Shown piece after piece: positions 27,901-41,100 of a stretch of 64,000 bases of DNA. A program made the translations under genes and the position numbers. This DNA is from Phymorhynchus buccinoides. Its lineage: Eukaryota; Mollusca; Gastropoda; Neogastropoda; Raphitomidae. The notes below the pieces were generated by a model. The model was not told the origin of the DNA. It saw nothing but the letters and a program-made list of their open reading frames with translations, and did no database searches. Where the stretch lies: NCBI GenBank assembly GCA_017654935.2, contig CM065691.1:28320437-28384436 (forward strand). Reading direction: 5' to 3'. Position 1 is the stretch's first letter, and every line of letters begins with the position of its first letter.

Positions 27901-30670
27901 AGGGGTTAACCCTTTCACCATCAATGTCGCATGTATGCACCACAAGGGTTTAACACCCATGTTACTTAAAGGCATCAAACCAGGGTCTGTTATCCAAAGA
28001 CATTGTTTTCTTAACTTGGGGAGGTAAGGATAGGCCTACTGTTATACATGTCACAGAGGAATTCCCAATATTGCTGACACTTTTTTTTCTTTACCCAGTT
28101 AAGTTTAAAGGCATTTTGGGGCTGAAAAATGGCTGGCGGCGAAAGGGTTAATCTGAGATATTACAGCCATCACCAGTGCGTATTTAGACAGTCAACACAA
28201 GCAGTAGTATGTAAATTAGACTAAACTCCATAAACAATTCAATGTTTAGCCTAATTTACATACTACTACCCGTGTTGACTGTCTCAAGATGCACTCATGA
28301 CTAGGGGCCCTGGTCTACTACAATAACCCTGATTTCTTCTATATAGCACAGTAATATTATATAGTAACGATTTATTAACCCCCTCAGGACATCACTGCCT
28401 TAGACAAACATGGCTGCCTAGAAAAGCAAAAACAAGTAAGAAACGCAACAAAACTCAATGATTCCATTTTGACAACATTACTGGTTGATCCAAGTTTAAT
28501 TTTCGCTTTGAAATCGTGGCTGCTTGCATTGAAATCAGAATCATTACTCTCCTTATTTCTATCACTATTAATGAAAACATATTGGAGTACTTTCTGAGGC
28601 TCATGTGGGGCAGTTTTTTGGTACATTTTTAACAATAAAGATTGAAATAGAAATGCCAAACGTTAGTGAAATGAAAGCTGGAAGAGTGATGAAGAGAATT
28701 AACGTGTAAAACATGGTTTGGATTGGAACAGGGTTCATACGCGTCAGGGAAAACTGGAAAAGTCAGGGAATTTAGAAAAAAAAATTTCCAGTCACTTAAA
28801 AGTCATGGAAAATAAAATTTCTGCTCAGTCAGGGAAAAGTCAGGGAATTTGATCATATACACATCAAAAAGATAATCAGCGCTTAAAAATATCATGGGTT
28901 GAAAAATGAGAGATAAAAAAAAATAAAAAAAATAATGCTTATCGGTGATCTTTGCGATTTGTTATGTATACCGGTAAGTTGTTTTTGTTTGCCATTTACA
29001 CTGTATTTGTGTGGTACATGGTGACTGGAAAACCAGTTTTGGGTCAGGGAAAAGTCAGGAAAATGTCAGGGAATTTGATCATGAAATTGCTGTACGAACC
29101 CTGTTGGAAAAAAAATGTGCATTAAGATAAGTTTTAGACTCACAAATCGCTTTTCCGAGAATACTCAGAATTAGGCACTGACTGGCGTTCTCCTGTTCCG
29201 AGTATACTCGGGAATTTGTCCGCAATGAGTTAACTACTACATGCATGTATCTGTGCACTTGTGTGCAGAATGTGCAGAGCCACAAATACCAGCACCGTGA
29301 CCAGTTCATGGAGGACGTTGAATTGATCTACACCAACTGCCTGGCCTACAACGGCCCCGAGAGCTCCTACACCAACACTTCGCGCAAGCTCATGGAGGTC
29401 TGCCGCGAAAGCCTTGCCGAGGTCAGCCCGCCTTGTCCACCTGTGTGTTTGTCTAATAAGTCAGAAAAACATTGCTGAGGTCAGCCCGCCTTGTCCACAT
29501 GTGTGTTTGTCTAATAAGTCACAAAAACATTGCTGAGGTCAGCCCGCCTTGTCCACATGTGTGTTTGTCTAATAAGTCACAAAAACCATGCCGAAGGTCA
29601 GCCTGCCTTGTCCACATGTGTGTTTGTCTAATAAGTCAGAAAAACCTTGCCGAGGTCAGCCCGCCTTGTCCACCTGTGTGTTTGTCTAATAAGTCACAAA
29701 GTCAGCCGCCTTGTCTTGTCCACCTGTGTGTTTGTCTAATAAGTCACAAAAACATTGCCGAGGTCAGCCGTCTTGTCCACCTGTGTGTTTGTCTAATAAG
29801 TCACAAAAACCTTGCTGAGGTCAGCCTTGCCTTGTCCACCTGTGTGTTTGTCTAATAAGTCACAAAAACATTGCCGAGGTCAGCCTTGTCTTGTCCACCT
29901 GTGTGTTTGTCTAATAAGTCACAAAAACATTGCTGAGGTCAGCCGTCTTGTCCACCTGTGTGTTTGTCTAATAAGTCACAAAAACCTTGCTGAGGTCAGC
30001 CGTCCTGTCCACCTGTGTGTTTGTCTAATAAGTCACAAAAACCTTGCTGAGGTCAGCTGCCTTGTCTGTCTTGTCCACCTGTGTGTTTGTCTAATAAGTC
30101 ACAAAAACATTGCCAAGGTCAGCTGTCCACCTGTGTGTTTGTCTAATAAGTCACAAAAACCTTGCTTGTCCACCTGTGTGTTTGTCTAATAAGTCACAAA
30201 AACCTTGCCAAGGTCAGCTGCCTTGTCTGTCTTGTCCACCTGTGTGTTTGTCTAATAAGTCACAAAAACATTGCTGAGGTCAGCCCGCCTTGTCCACCTG
30301 TGTGTTTGTCTAATAAGTCACAAAAAACGCAAAACATTCTGGAAATTGTGAAGGTTTTATTTGTTAGTATTTAAAAATATTAAATCAGCAGTGCTTATGC
30401 TGCTCATACACACTCTGTAGTAATAGTTGTCTATCCTACCTTGTTGATATTTTCCAGCCTGCACGTAGGATGCTATTCTACTTTCTTCCGTCCTACTGAG
30501 TGACTATTGCCTTGACAAATGAGATTTTTTTTTTTTTTTAGCTGTGTGTGATGCCCTTCACTAGTAAATAGGTGTGAAAAAGTTGGTTTGCACGATAAGA
30601 CACCAGCAGAATGTTGCTTTGTTAAAAAAAAAGAATAACAAGGAGATAGGTAGCATTTCAAGATTGCTCG

Positions 30671-30701
<31 letters not shown>

Positions 30702-33700
30702 TGTTCCCCAGCTTAAACGCTCTGGGGGCACACCCAGTGTCATGAACATTTCGCATGGCCTTGGGTGGGAAGATTACGTGTATGGCTGCTTTTAAAGGGC
30801 CCCGCCACATGGGCGGCCATACTCGACTTCAGGGGACACTCGAGCTAGTGATTTCTAATCAACAGAATGAAGAGCAGCTGAAGCAGTTGGAGGCGGACAT
30901 TCGCGCTTCGCAGGAGGCGGCTTTGGATGCTGCGGAATCTGACAGCATTCTGACTGGAACCTCTCTGAACCCCGATGACAGCAGTATGCTGGGTGAGTCC
31001 ATCTCTGTTAACGATGGCAACAATAACTCTGTGTGTTGTGTGCATGCGCACTTGCTCCCATGCGCGGTGCATTCGTATAAGCATGGGTGCAACTTTTCCT
31101 GGTATACAAGGATTTCCTGTTTTTGTGTTTTACCAGAAAAGGAATTTCCTGTTTTTAAACTATGTCAAACAAGATCGTTGTGAGTCTACTGTATTTTTCA
31201 CACACAGTTTAAAAATAAGCATTTGTATAAATTGTGGAAAAAGCAAACTAAAATACCTTCATAAATCAATTTTCTTCAGCTGCAGGGGGACATTACCCCT
31301 AGACCTTGGCCTTTCAGGGTTTTTTCATTTTGTGTAGTTGCACCCATGTATAAGCTCAGGGCATTAATAGACATTATGGAGCACATGCATGTGTGTCAAT
31401 GATTGTTCTTGATATAAATAGTCACTGTAATTTGAATTTTGGTGTGAAAGCGCAGGTGCGCCTCTATATTGGTCTAAATGATTGAATGACTTGTTCTAGA
31501 CATGTAAGCATGGTTGTAAGTACTTTTGTGGGATGTTTGATGAGTGTTATATCGAGTCATCATATTGTTCATTAATTTGTCTCTCAATCCCCCTTTTGTT
31601 TTCCTCCTTCCTTTCTTTTTTTGTGAATTTTCCCATAATGTCACTCTTTTATTTCTTTTCTGGTTTTCTATTTTGTTCACTTTGTTAGTTTGTAAATAAT
31701 GTTTTTAAATATTGAAAAAATATTTTCTAATTGGTGAGAACACACCTTCCGTCTATTGAATCATATGTAATGTATTGTGTACGGGTACGTTATAAGCTGT
31801 ATGCTTGTTGTTACCCTGTTACCTCATTATTGTTTATAATTTGAAATTGTTGAATAGAAAAGCCGTTTAAGCCAAAGAGCACAGATTGGATTAAAGAAAG
31901 AAAGACGCGAGAAAATTGTTCACATGGAATTTTCATTGATCATTTACTTCTTTTTAAATCAACCATAATTCATCTTAGGTATAAATCAACAGTGATTTAA
32001 TTATTTGTAAGAAATGTAAAGAACACTGTAATAAAGATAGTTGTTGGCTGTGTGACCAATAGATTTAGAAATTAAGGCTTGTATTTGGTGCATTGACCAA
32101 TTATTTGAATAAAGGTTTATGTGCAGGCATTATTGTAAAGCAAAAAAGATAGAGCAGAGCTGATGTAGACAGCCAGATTGTTGCAATAGCTGGAGATGAA
32201 AGTGGAGCTTTCTGGGTGGTTTGTCCAAAAGAATAAGAAAGATATGTATAGGACTAATGAAAGTGTAGAGACAATGTGTGAAGGTAACCAGATTGTTGCA
32301 GTGAGCTGGAGATGATAGTTGAGTTTTCGAACTAGCACGCTCAAAAGACAAACGAAGACGTTTGTGTAGAAATAGTGTAACACTAGTGACAATGTATGTA
32401 TGACAATGACTAGTCAAAAGACAAACGAATACGTTTATTGTTGCCATGAGCTGGAGGTTAAAGCTGAGCTTTCTAGATGGTTTGTCCAACAAATCAGGGG
32501 CGGACAACGAGAGCCTGGACAGCTTCACCATGCGGGAGAATATCACCATCCCCGAGGACGAAATGTCCAGCTTCTCCCACCTGCAAGCCTTTGAACAGGT
32601 GAGACCACACTGACCAACACACTGACATAGGTGAGACCACACTGACCAACACACTGACATAGGTGAGACCACCCTGACCAACACACTGACATAGGTGAGA
32701 CCACTGACCAACACACTGACACAGGTGAGACCACACTGACCAACACACTGACATAGGTGAGACCACACTGACCAACACACTGACACAGGTGAGACCACAC
32801 TGACCAACACACTGACATAGGTGAGACCACACTGACCAACACACTGACATAGGTGAGACCACACTGACCAACACACTGACATAGGTGAGACCACACTGAC
32901 CAACACACTGACACAGGTGAGACCACACTGACCAACACACTGACATAGGTGAGACCACCCTGACCAACACACTGACATAGGTGAGACCACACTGACCAAC
33001 ACACTGACATAGGTGAGACCACACTGACCAACACACTGACATAGGTGAGACCACACTGACCAACACACTGACATAGGTGAGACCACCCTGACCAACACAC
33101 TGACATAGGTGAGACCACTGACCAACACACTGACATAGGTGAGACCACACTGACCAACACACTGACATAGGTGAGACCACACTGACCAACACACTGACAT
33201 AGGTGAGACCACACTGACCAACACACTGACATAGGTGAGACCACACTGACCAACACACTGACATAGGTGAGACCACACTGACCAACACACTGACATAGGT
33301 GAGACCACACTGACCAACACACTGACATAGGTGAGACCACACTGACCAACACACTGACATAGGTGAGACCACACTGACCAACACACTGACATAGGTGAGA
33401 CCACACTGACCAACACACACACTGACATAGGTGAGACCACACTGACCAACACACTGACATAGGTGAGACCACACTGACCAACACACTGACATAGGTGAGA
33501 CCACACTGACCAACACACTGACATAGGTGAGAGACCAACACACTGACATAGGTGAGACCACACTGACCAACACACTGACATAGGTGAGACCACACTGACC
33601 AACACACTGACATAGGTGAGACCACACTGACCAACACACTGACATAGGTGAGACCACACTGACCAACACACTGACATAGGTGAGACCACACTGACCAACA

Positions 33701-36700
33701 CACTGACATAGGTGAGACCACACTGACCAACACACTGACATAGGTGAGACCACACTGACCAACACACTGACATAGGTGAGACCACACTGACCAACACACT
33801 GACATAGGTGAGACCACACTGACCAACACACTGACATAGGTGAGACCACACTGACCAACACACTGACATAGGTGAGACCACACTGACCAACACACTGACA
33901 TAGGTGAGACCACACTGACCAACACACTGACATAGGTGAGACCACACTGACCAACACACTGACATAGGTGAGACCACACTGACCAACACACTGACATAGG
34001 TGAGACTGACCAACACACTGACCAGGTGAGACCACACTGACATAGGTGAGACCACACTGACCAACACACTGACATAGGTGAGACCACACTGACCAACACA
34101 CTGACATAGGTGAGACCACACTGACCAACACACTGACATAGGTGAGACCACACTGACCAACACACTGACATAGGTGAGACCACACTGACCAACACACTGA
34201 CATAGGTGAGACCACACTGAGCAACACACTGACATAGGTGAGACCACACTGACCAACACACTGACATAGGTGAGACACACACTGAGACACACTGACCAAC
34301 ACACTGACATAGGTGAGACCACACTGACCAACACACTGACATAGGTGAGACCACACTGACCAACACACTGACATAGGTGAGACCACACTGACCAACACAC
34401 TGACATAGGTGAGACCACACTGACCAACACACTGACATAGGTGAGACCACACTGACCAACACACTGACATAGGTGAGACCACACTGACCAACACACTGAC
34501 ATAGGTGAGACCACACTGACCAACACACTGACATAGGTGAGACCACACTGACCAACACACTGACATAGGTGAGACCACACTGACTGAGACTGAGCAACAC
34601 ACTGACATAGGTGAGACCACACTGACCAACACACTGACATAGGTGAGACCACACTGACCAACACACTGACATAGGTGAGACCACACTGACCAACACACTG
34701 ACATAGGTGAGACCACACTGACCAACACACTGACATAGGTGAGACCACACTGACCAACACACTGACATAGGTGAGACACACTGACCAACACACTGACTGA
34801 CCACTGACCAACACACTGACATAGGTGAGACCACACTGACCAACACACTGACATAGGTGAGAGACCACCACACTGACCAACACACTGACATAGGTGAGAC
34901 CACACTGACCAACACACTGACATAGGTGAGACCACACTGACCAACACACTGACATAGGTGAGACCACACTGACCAACACACTGACATAGGTGAGACCACA
35001 CTGACCAACACACTGACATAGGTGAGACCACACTGACCAACACACTGACATAGGTGAGACCACACTGACCAACACACTGACATAGGTGAGACCACACTGA
35101 CCAACACACTGACATAGGTGAGACCACACTGACCAACACACTGACATAGGTGAGACCACACTGACCAACACACTGACATAGGTGAGACCACACTGACCAA
35201 CACACTGACATAGGTGAGACCACACTGACCAACACACTGACATAGGTGAGACCACACTGACCAACACACTGACATAGGTGAGACCACACTGACCAACACA
35301 CTGACATAGGTGAGACCACACTGACCAACACACTGACATAGGTGAGACCACACTGACCAACACACTGACATAGGTGAGACCACACTGACCAACACACTGA
35401 CATAGGTGAGACCACACTGACCAACACACTGACATAGGTGAGACCACACTGACCAACACACTGACATAGGTGAGACCACACTGACCAACACACTGACATA
35501 GGTGAGACCACACTGACCAACACACTGACATAGGTGAGACCACACTGACCAACACACTGACATAGGTGAGACCACACTGACCAACACACTGACATAGGTG
35601 ACCAACACACTGACCAACACACTGACATAGGTGAGACCACACTGACCAACACACTGACATAGGTGAGACCACACTGACCAACACACTGACATAGGTGAGA
35701 CCACACTGACCAACACACTGACATAGGTGAGACCACACTGACCAACACACTGACATAGGTGAGACCACACTGACCAACACACTGACATAGGTGAGACCAC
35801 ACTGACCAACACACTGACATAGGTGAGACCACACTGACCAACACACTGACATAGGTGAGACCACACTGACCAACACACTGACATAGGTGAGACCACACTG
35901 ACCAACACACTGACATAGGTGAGACCACACTGACCAACACACTGACATAGGTGAGACCACACTGACCAACACACTGACATAGGTGAGACCACACTGACCA
36001 ACACACTGACATAGGTGAGACCACACTGACCAACACACTGACATAGGTGAGACCACACTGACCAACACACTGACATAGGTGAGACACACTGACCAACACA
36101 CTGACACAGGTGAGACCACACTGACCAACACACTGACACAGGTGAGATCACACTGACCAACACACTGACATAGGTGAGACCACACTGACCAACACACTGA
36201 CATAGGTGAGACCACACTGACCAACACACTGACATAGGTGAGACCACACTGACCAACACACTGACATAGGTGAGATCACACTGACCAACACACTGACATA
36301 GGTGAGACCACACTGACCAACACACTGACATAGGTGAGACCACACTGACCAACACACTGACATAGGTGAGATCACCCTGACCAACACACTGACATAGGTG
36401 AGACCATCCTGACCAACACACTGACAGGTGAGACCACACTGAGCAACACACTGACATAGGTGAGACCACACTGACCAACACACTGACATAGGTGAGACCA
36501 CCCTGACCAACACACTGACATAGGTGAGACCACACTGACCAACACACTGACACAGGTGAGACCACACTGACCAACACACTGACATAGGTGAGACCACACT
36601 GACCAACACACTGACATAGGTGAGACCACACTGACCAACACACTGACATAGGTGAGACCACACTGACCAACACACTGACATAGGTGAGACCACACTGACC

Positions 36701-38049
36701 AACACACTGACATAGGTGAGACCACACTGACCAACACACTGACATAGGTGAGACCACACTGACCAACACACTGACATAGGTGAGACCACACTGACCAACA
36801 CACTGACATAGGTGAGACCACACTGACCAACACACTGACATAGGTGAGACCACACTGACCAACACACTGACATAGGTGAGACCACCCTGACCAACACACT
36901 GACACAGGTGAGACCACTGACCAACACACTGACACAGGTGAGACCACACTGACCAACACACTGACACAGGTGAGACCACACTGACCAACACACTGACATA
37001 GGTGAGACCACACTGACCAACACACTGACATAGGTGAGACCACTGACCAACACACTGACACAGGTGAGACCACACTGACCAACACACTGACATAGGTGAG
37101 AACACACTGACCAACACACTGACATAGGTGAGACCACACTGACCAACACACTGACATAGGTGAGACCACTGACCAACACACTGACACAGGTGAGACCACA
37201 CTGACCAACACACTGACAGAGGTAATCTTTACATTTTTAATTGTATATTTTAAACTGTGATATCACTTGGTCGGATTTTAAACTGTGATCTTATGTGCTC
37301 AAATTTTGACGTGGTGACAGCCCTGACATGGCCGTAGCAGTCGACGGGGCTATAAACAACATATACAAAAAAATGGATGATGCAGGGTTAGGTTAGAACT
37401 ATCATCACTCGTATTAAATCAGATTATGACAGACATGGGGTCAAGCCAGTAGTTTGCTAGCATAAACAAATATTTTAAAAAGAAAAGAAGAAAAAAAAGA
37501 GGTCAGGTCAGGTCAAGAATTTAAGACAACTAGGCCTCGATGCGAATGAAGAAAGAAAATACGATTCATTTGATCTGACTTTATTAAAGCGTATCACCAA
37601 GAACCATTGAGTGATACCTGGCGACTGCTTCCAGTTGCAAACTACAACACACCAGTTTGTTTATTGGTGCGTTTTAAATTGTAAAACACAACATTGCCAA
37701 TTTGTGGCTTACCATTATCCTGTCCAGCGAAGATGCTCTGTTGAGGTTTCATTGACTGGGATGGTGTGGAGATCAAGTTCAAGTGTACTTTAATGTTTCC
37801 AAAAGAGAAGTTCAGGTTAGGCGCAACAACATAACTGAAAGAACATTGATCAAACGTGTGAAACGAAATTATACCAACCAAATAATTATCATTAAAATTG
37901 ATTGCATCAACTTAGAAATGTGCACATTTAAAACAGACAGAGAGAGAGAGAGACTGACTGACAGACAATGAGAGAGAGAGAGAGAGAGAGAGAGACTGAC
38001 TGACAGACAATGAGAGAGAGATAGAGAGAGAGAAAGAAGATCAATAACA

Positions 38050-38101
<52 letters not shown>

Positions 38102-41100
38102 ATGGGAATGTTTGTAGTTTTATTTGTTTGTAGAGCGCCATGAATAGAATGTTCTAGATATGTGCGCTATATAAGTGCCAATTATTATTATTATTATTAT
38201 TATTAACTTGTGGCCATCAATCAGATTCATTGTGCCGTCGTCTCAAATGCTGATGTTTGTTGTGTGGCTGCAGGGTGTGGAGGGGGGCTCAGACATGGAG
38301 TTTGTGGACGTTTCAATGGTTGAGATGTTTGTTGTGTGGCTGCAGGGTGTGTGACATGGAGTTTGTGGACGTTTCAATGGTTGATGCTGATGTTTGTTGT
38401 GTGGCTGCAGGGTGTGGAGGGGGGCTCAGACATGGAGTTTGTGGACGTTTCAATGGTTGATGCTGATGTTTGTTGTGTGGCTGCAGGGTGTGGAGGGGGG
38501 CTCAGACATGGAGTTTGTGGACGTTTCAATGGTTGATGCTGATGTTTGTTGTGTGGCTGCAGGGTGTGGAGGGGGGCTCAGACATGGAGTTTGTGGACGT
38601 TTCAATGGTTGATGCTGATGTTTGTTGTGTGGCTGCAGGGTGTGGAGCTCAGACATGGAGTTTGTGGACGTTTCAATGGTTGATGCTGATGTTTGTTGTG
38701 TGGCTGCAGGGTGTGGAGGGGGGCTCAGACATGGAGTTTGTGGACGTTTCAATGGTTGATGCTGATGTTTGTTGTGTGGCTGCAGGGTGTGGAGGGGGGC
38801 TCAGACATGGAGTTTGTGGACGTGGAAGGGGACGAGGAGTACCAGCAGGCTGCCGCCAGAGCAGGGAGGAAAAGGCGCTTCTCACAGGTACTGTGCAGGG
38901 CTCCCAGGGACCCCCATTTGGGGGTCTATGAAGCACTAAAATTCTAAAGGACCATCTAAAAGAATGTGCAGGGGGTCCCAGGGATGCACTAGAAAATTCT
39001 TTTTAGCCTTTGCTATACTACTGGGACCCTCTATCCCGCCTCTAGGACCCTCTGTGCTGTAAGTGAAGGAGTGCCCGGGACCCCTTTGTTTTGCGGGACG
39101 ATTGGGAGCCCTGCTGTGGCTAGAGGCTGAGCTCATTTTTAACATTGCCATCACAGACCTGTTTACTTTACTCTTTTCGAGTAGTATTCTACTTAATTTG
39201 GACCTCTACTACTCTTCAAATTTGATGATTATGCTCTTTAACCCTTTCACCGCCAGCCATTTTTCAGCCAAAAATTTTCCATGAAACTTACCTGGGTAGA
39301 GAACAAAAAAATCTGTCTGTAATATTGTGGATTCCTCTGTGACATATTTAAAGTAAGGCCTATCCTTACCTCCCCAAATTAAGAGAATAGGATCTTTGGA
39401 TAACAGACCCTGATTTGATGCCTTTTAGTGACATGTGTGTTAAATCATTGTGGTGCAAAAATGTAACGTTGGCGGTGAAAGGGTTAACATTGCCGTCACA
39501 GACCCATGGGTGCAACGTTTCCTGGTATATAAGGATTTCCTGTTTTCGAATTTTACCAGAAAAGGAATTTCATTTTTTTTTAATTTGTCAAAAAAGATCT
39601 TTGTGTGTCTACTGTATTTTTCAAACATTTTAAAATAAGCATTTGTGTAAATTGTGAACAGTGTTTGATGATTTTAATGAATAGGAGTAGGACTACACAT
39701 TTCACACCTAAACTACTCATTTCAGCTATCCAGACTACTCAAGACTTGTGTAGGGGGTAACCAGGGGCGAGTTTCACAAAGGCTAACGTTTCGTCGCGCT
39801 CGCTCAAATTGGCAAAGACGGTCTAAGAAACACACTTCGTTTGCCGATAGTTCGCATGGCGTTTTGCTCTCAGTCGAAAGGTGACAAGTGGCGAACTATC
39901 CGGAACTAGTAGGGGGTGAATACGGTTCTTGTTGTTGATTGGTCCATTACAGTTTGTTTAAAATAATATTTTTTATTGACCAATCAGACAAGAGCTTGTA
40001 GTATTCTTCCGCAAGCGCTTTCTAAAGTGTTTCTTAGGCCCCGTTTGCCGTGAGCGTTATTCGCGCGGCGACCGTTATCTAGAGAAACTCGCCCCAGGTC
40101 TGCCATAAGCTGAGCGCAACTTTGGGATTGATCAGAATGCGTAATTGTTGTCATGAAGATGACAATGAAATAGTTTGTGATTATGCTAATAATGATAGTG
40201 ACATATATGTTGAAAAATTCCACACACATCAAAAATGCATTTATCATTTAGTGAAATGATTGTCCTTCCAGTTCTATGTGAATGGGAATGCATTGCAATA
40301 GAGCATGCGCCACGGCCGGTCGTCCTATGGACTAGACTAGTGTCTGTCTACACCTTTGCCCGTATACACCTTTACCTCTCTGTTCTGTCAACTCTCTTTC
40401 TTCATTTAAGTCTTCTCTCAAAACTACTCTCTTCTTCTCTTCTTCTTCTTCCCAGGCCATATGGCCATAATGGATAAGGTACGTACGTGTCCGGTTTTCA
40501 CTGGTCTCCCTGCTGCGTGCAGCCGACATTCCGATTTCGGAGGAGTTCAAACTACTCTCTTCAAATCATACTCTGCTTCATTAAATGTGACAAAGCCACC
40601 CCCCATGTCATGATGATCATGCAAAACCACCCCTCATGTCATGATGATCATGCCTGTTAAGTCAGTTTCACCAAACAACAAGCCATTTAAATGTAGCCCC
40701 ACCAAGTCTGATTTTTAAATGACAAATTTTGTTAAGAAAACACTGAACTGATCATAACGACAATCTGCAGAATTGTCCCTGATTTTGAACTGTGCAAGGA
40801 GTGCTACCGGTGCTTGGGAGTGTTTATTAATAATCTTGCACTGGATTTTTCTCGTGTTAGGTCCTTTACAATGAAAACGACAGGACTAAACAAAATTGAT
40901 TGGGAACTTTGCAAGAATTTTCTAATTGATACGTGTGAGGGGTTGTTGTTTTTTCCTATGCTTGATCGATTTTCGCTTTGTGATTGGTCAGGTGGCCGGG
41001 GAAGACGAAGAAGATCCCGGGGAGGGGACTTCCATGTTGGAAGATGAGGAGATGGAAGAGGGAGAGCTGGAGGAACCGCATGCGGAAGACATTCTGGGTG

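Noticed and set aside
29472..30374. Repetitive [13 protein letters not shown] open frames
   Set aside because: Translation of the exon M donor array. Not continuous with TAF1 and interrupted by length variants.
32130..37213. Very long antisense open frames (up to 1,556 codons) of repeating [14 protein letters not shown] type
   Set aside because: They are the minus-strand translation of the 32-bp array. Three units make 96 bp and the unit has no minus-strand stop, so all frames stay open. No domain or codon signal.
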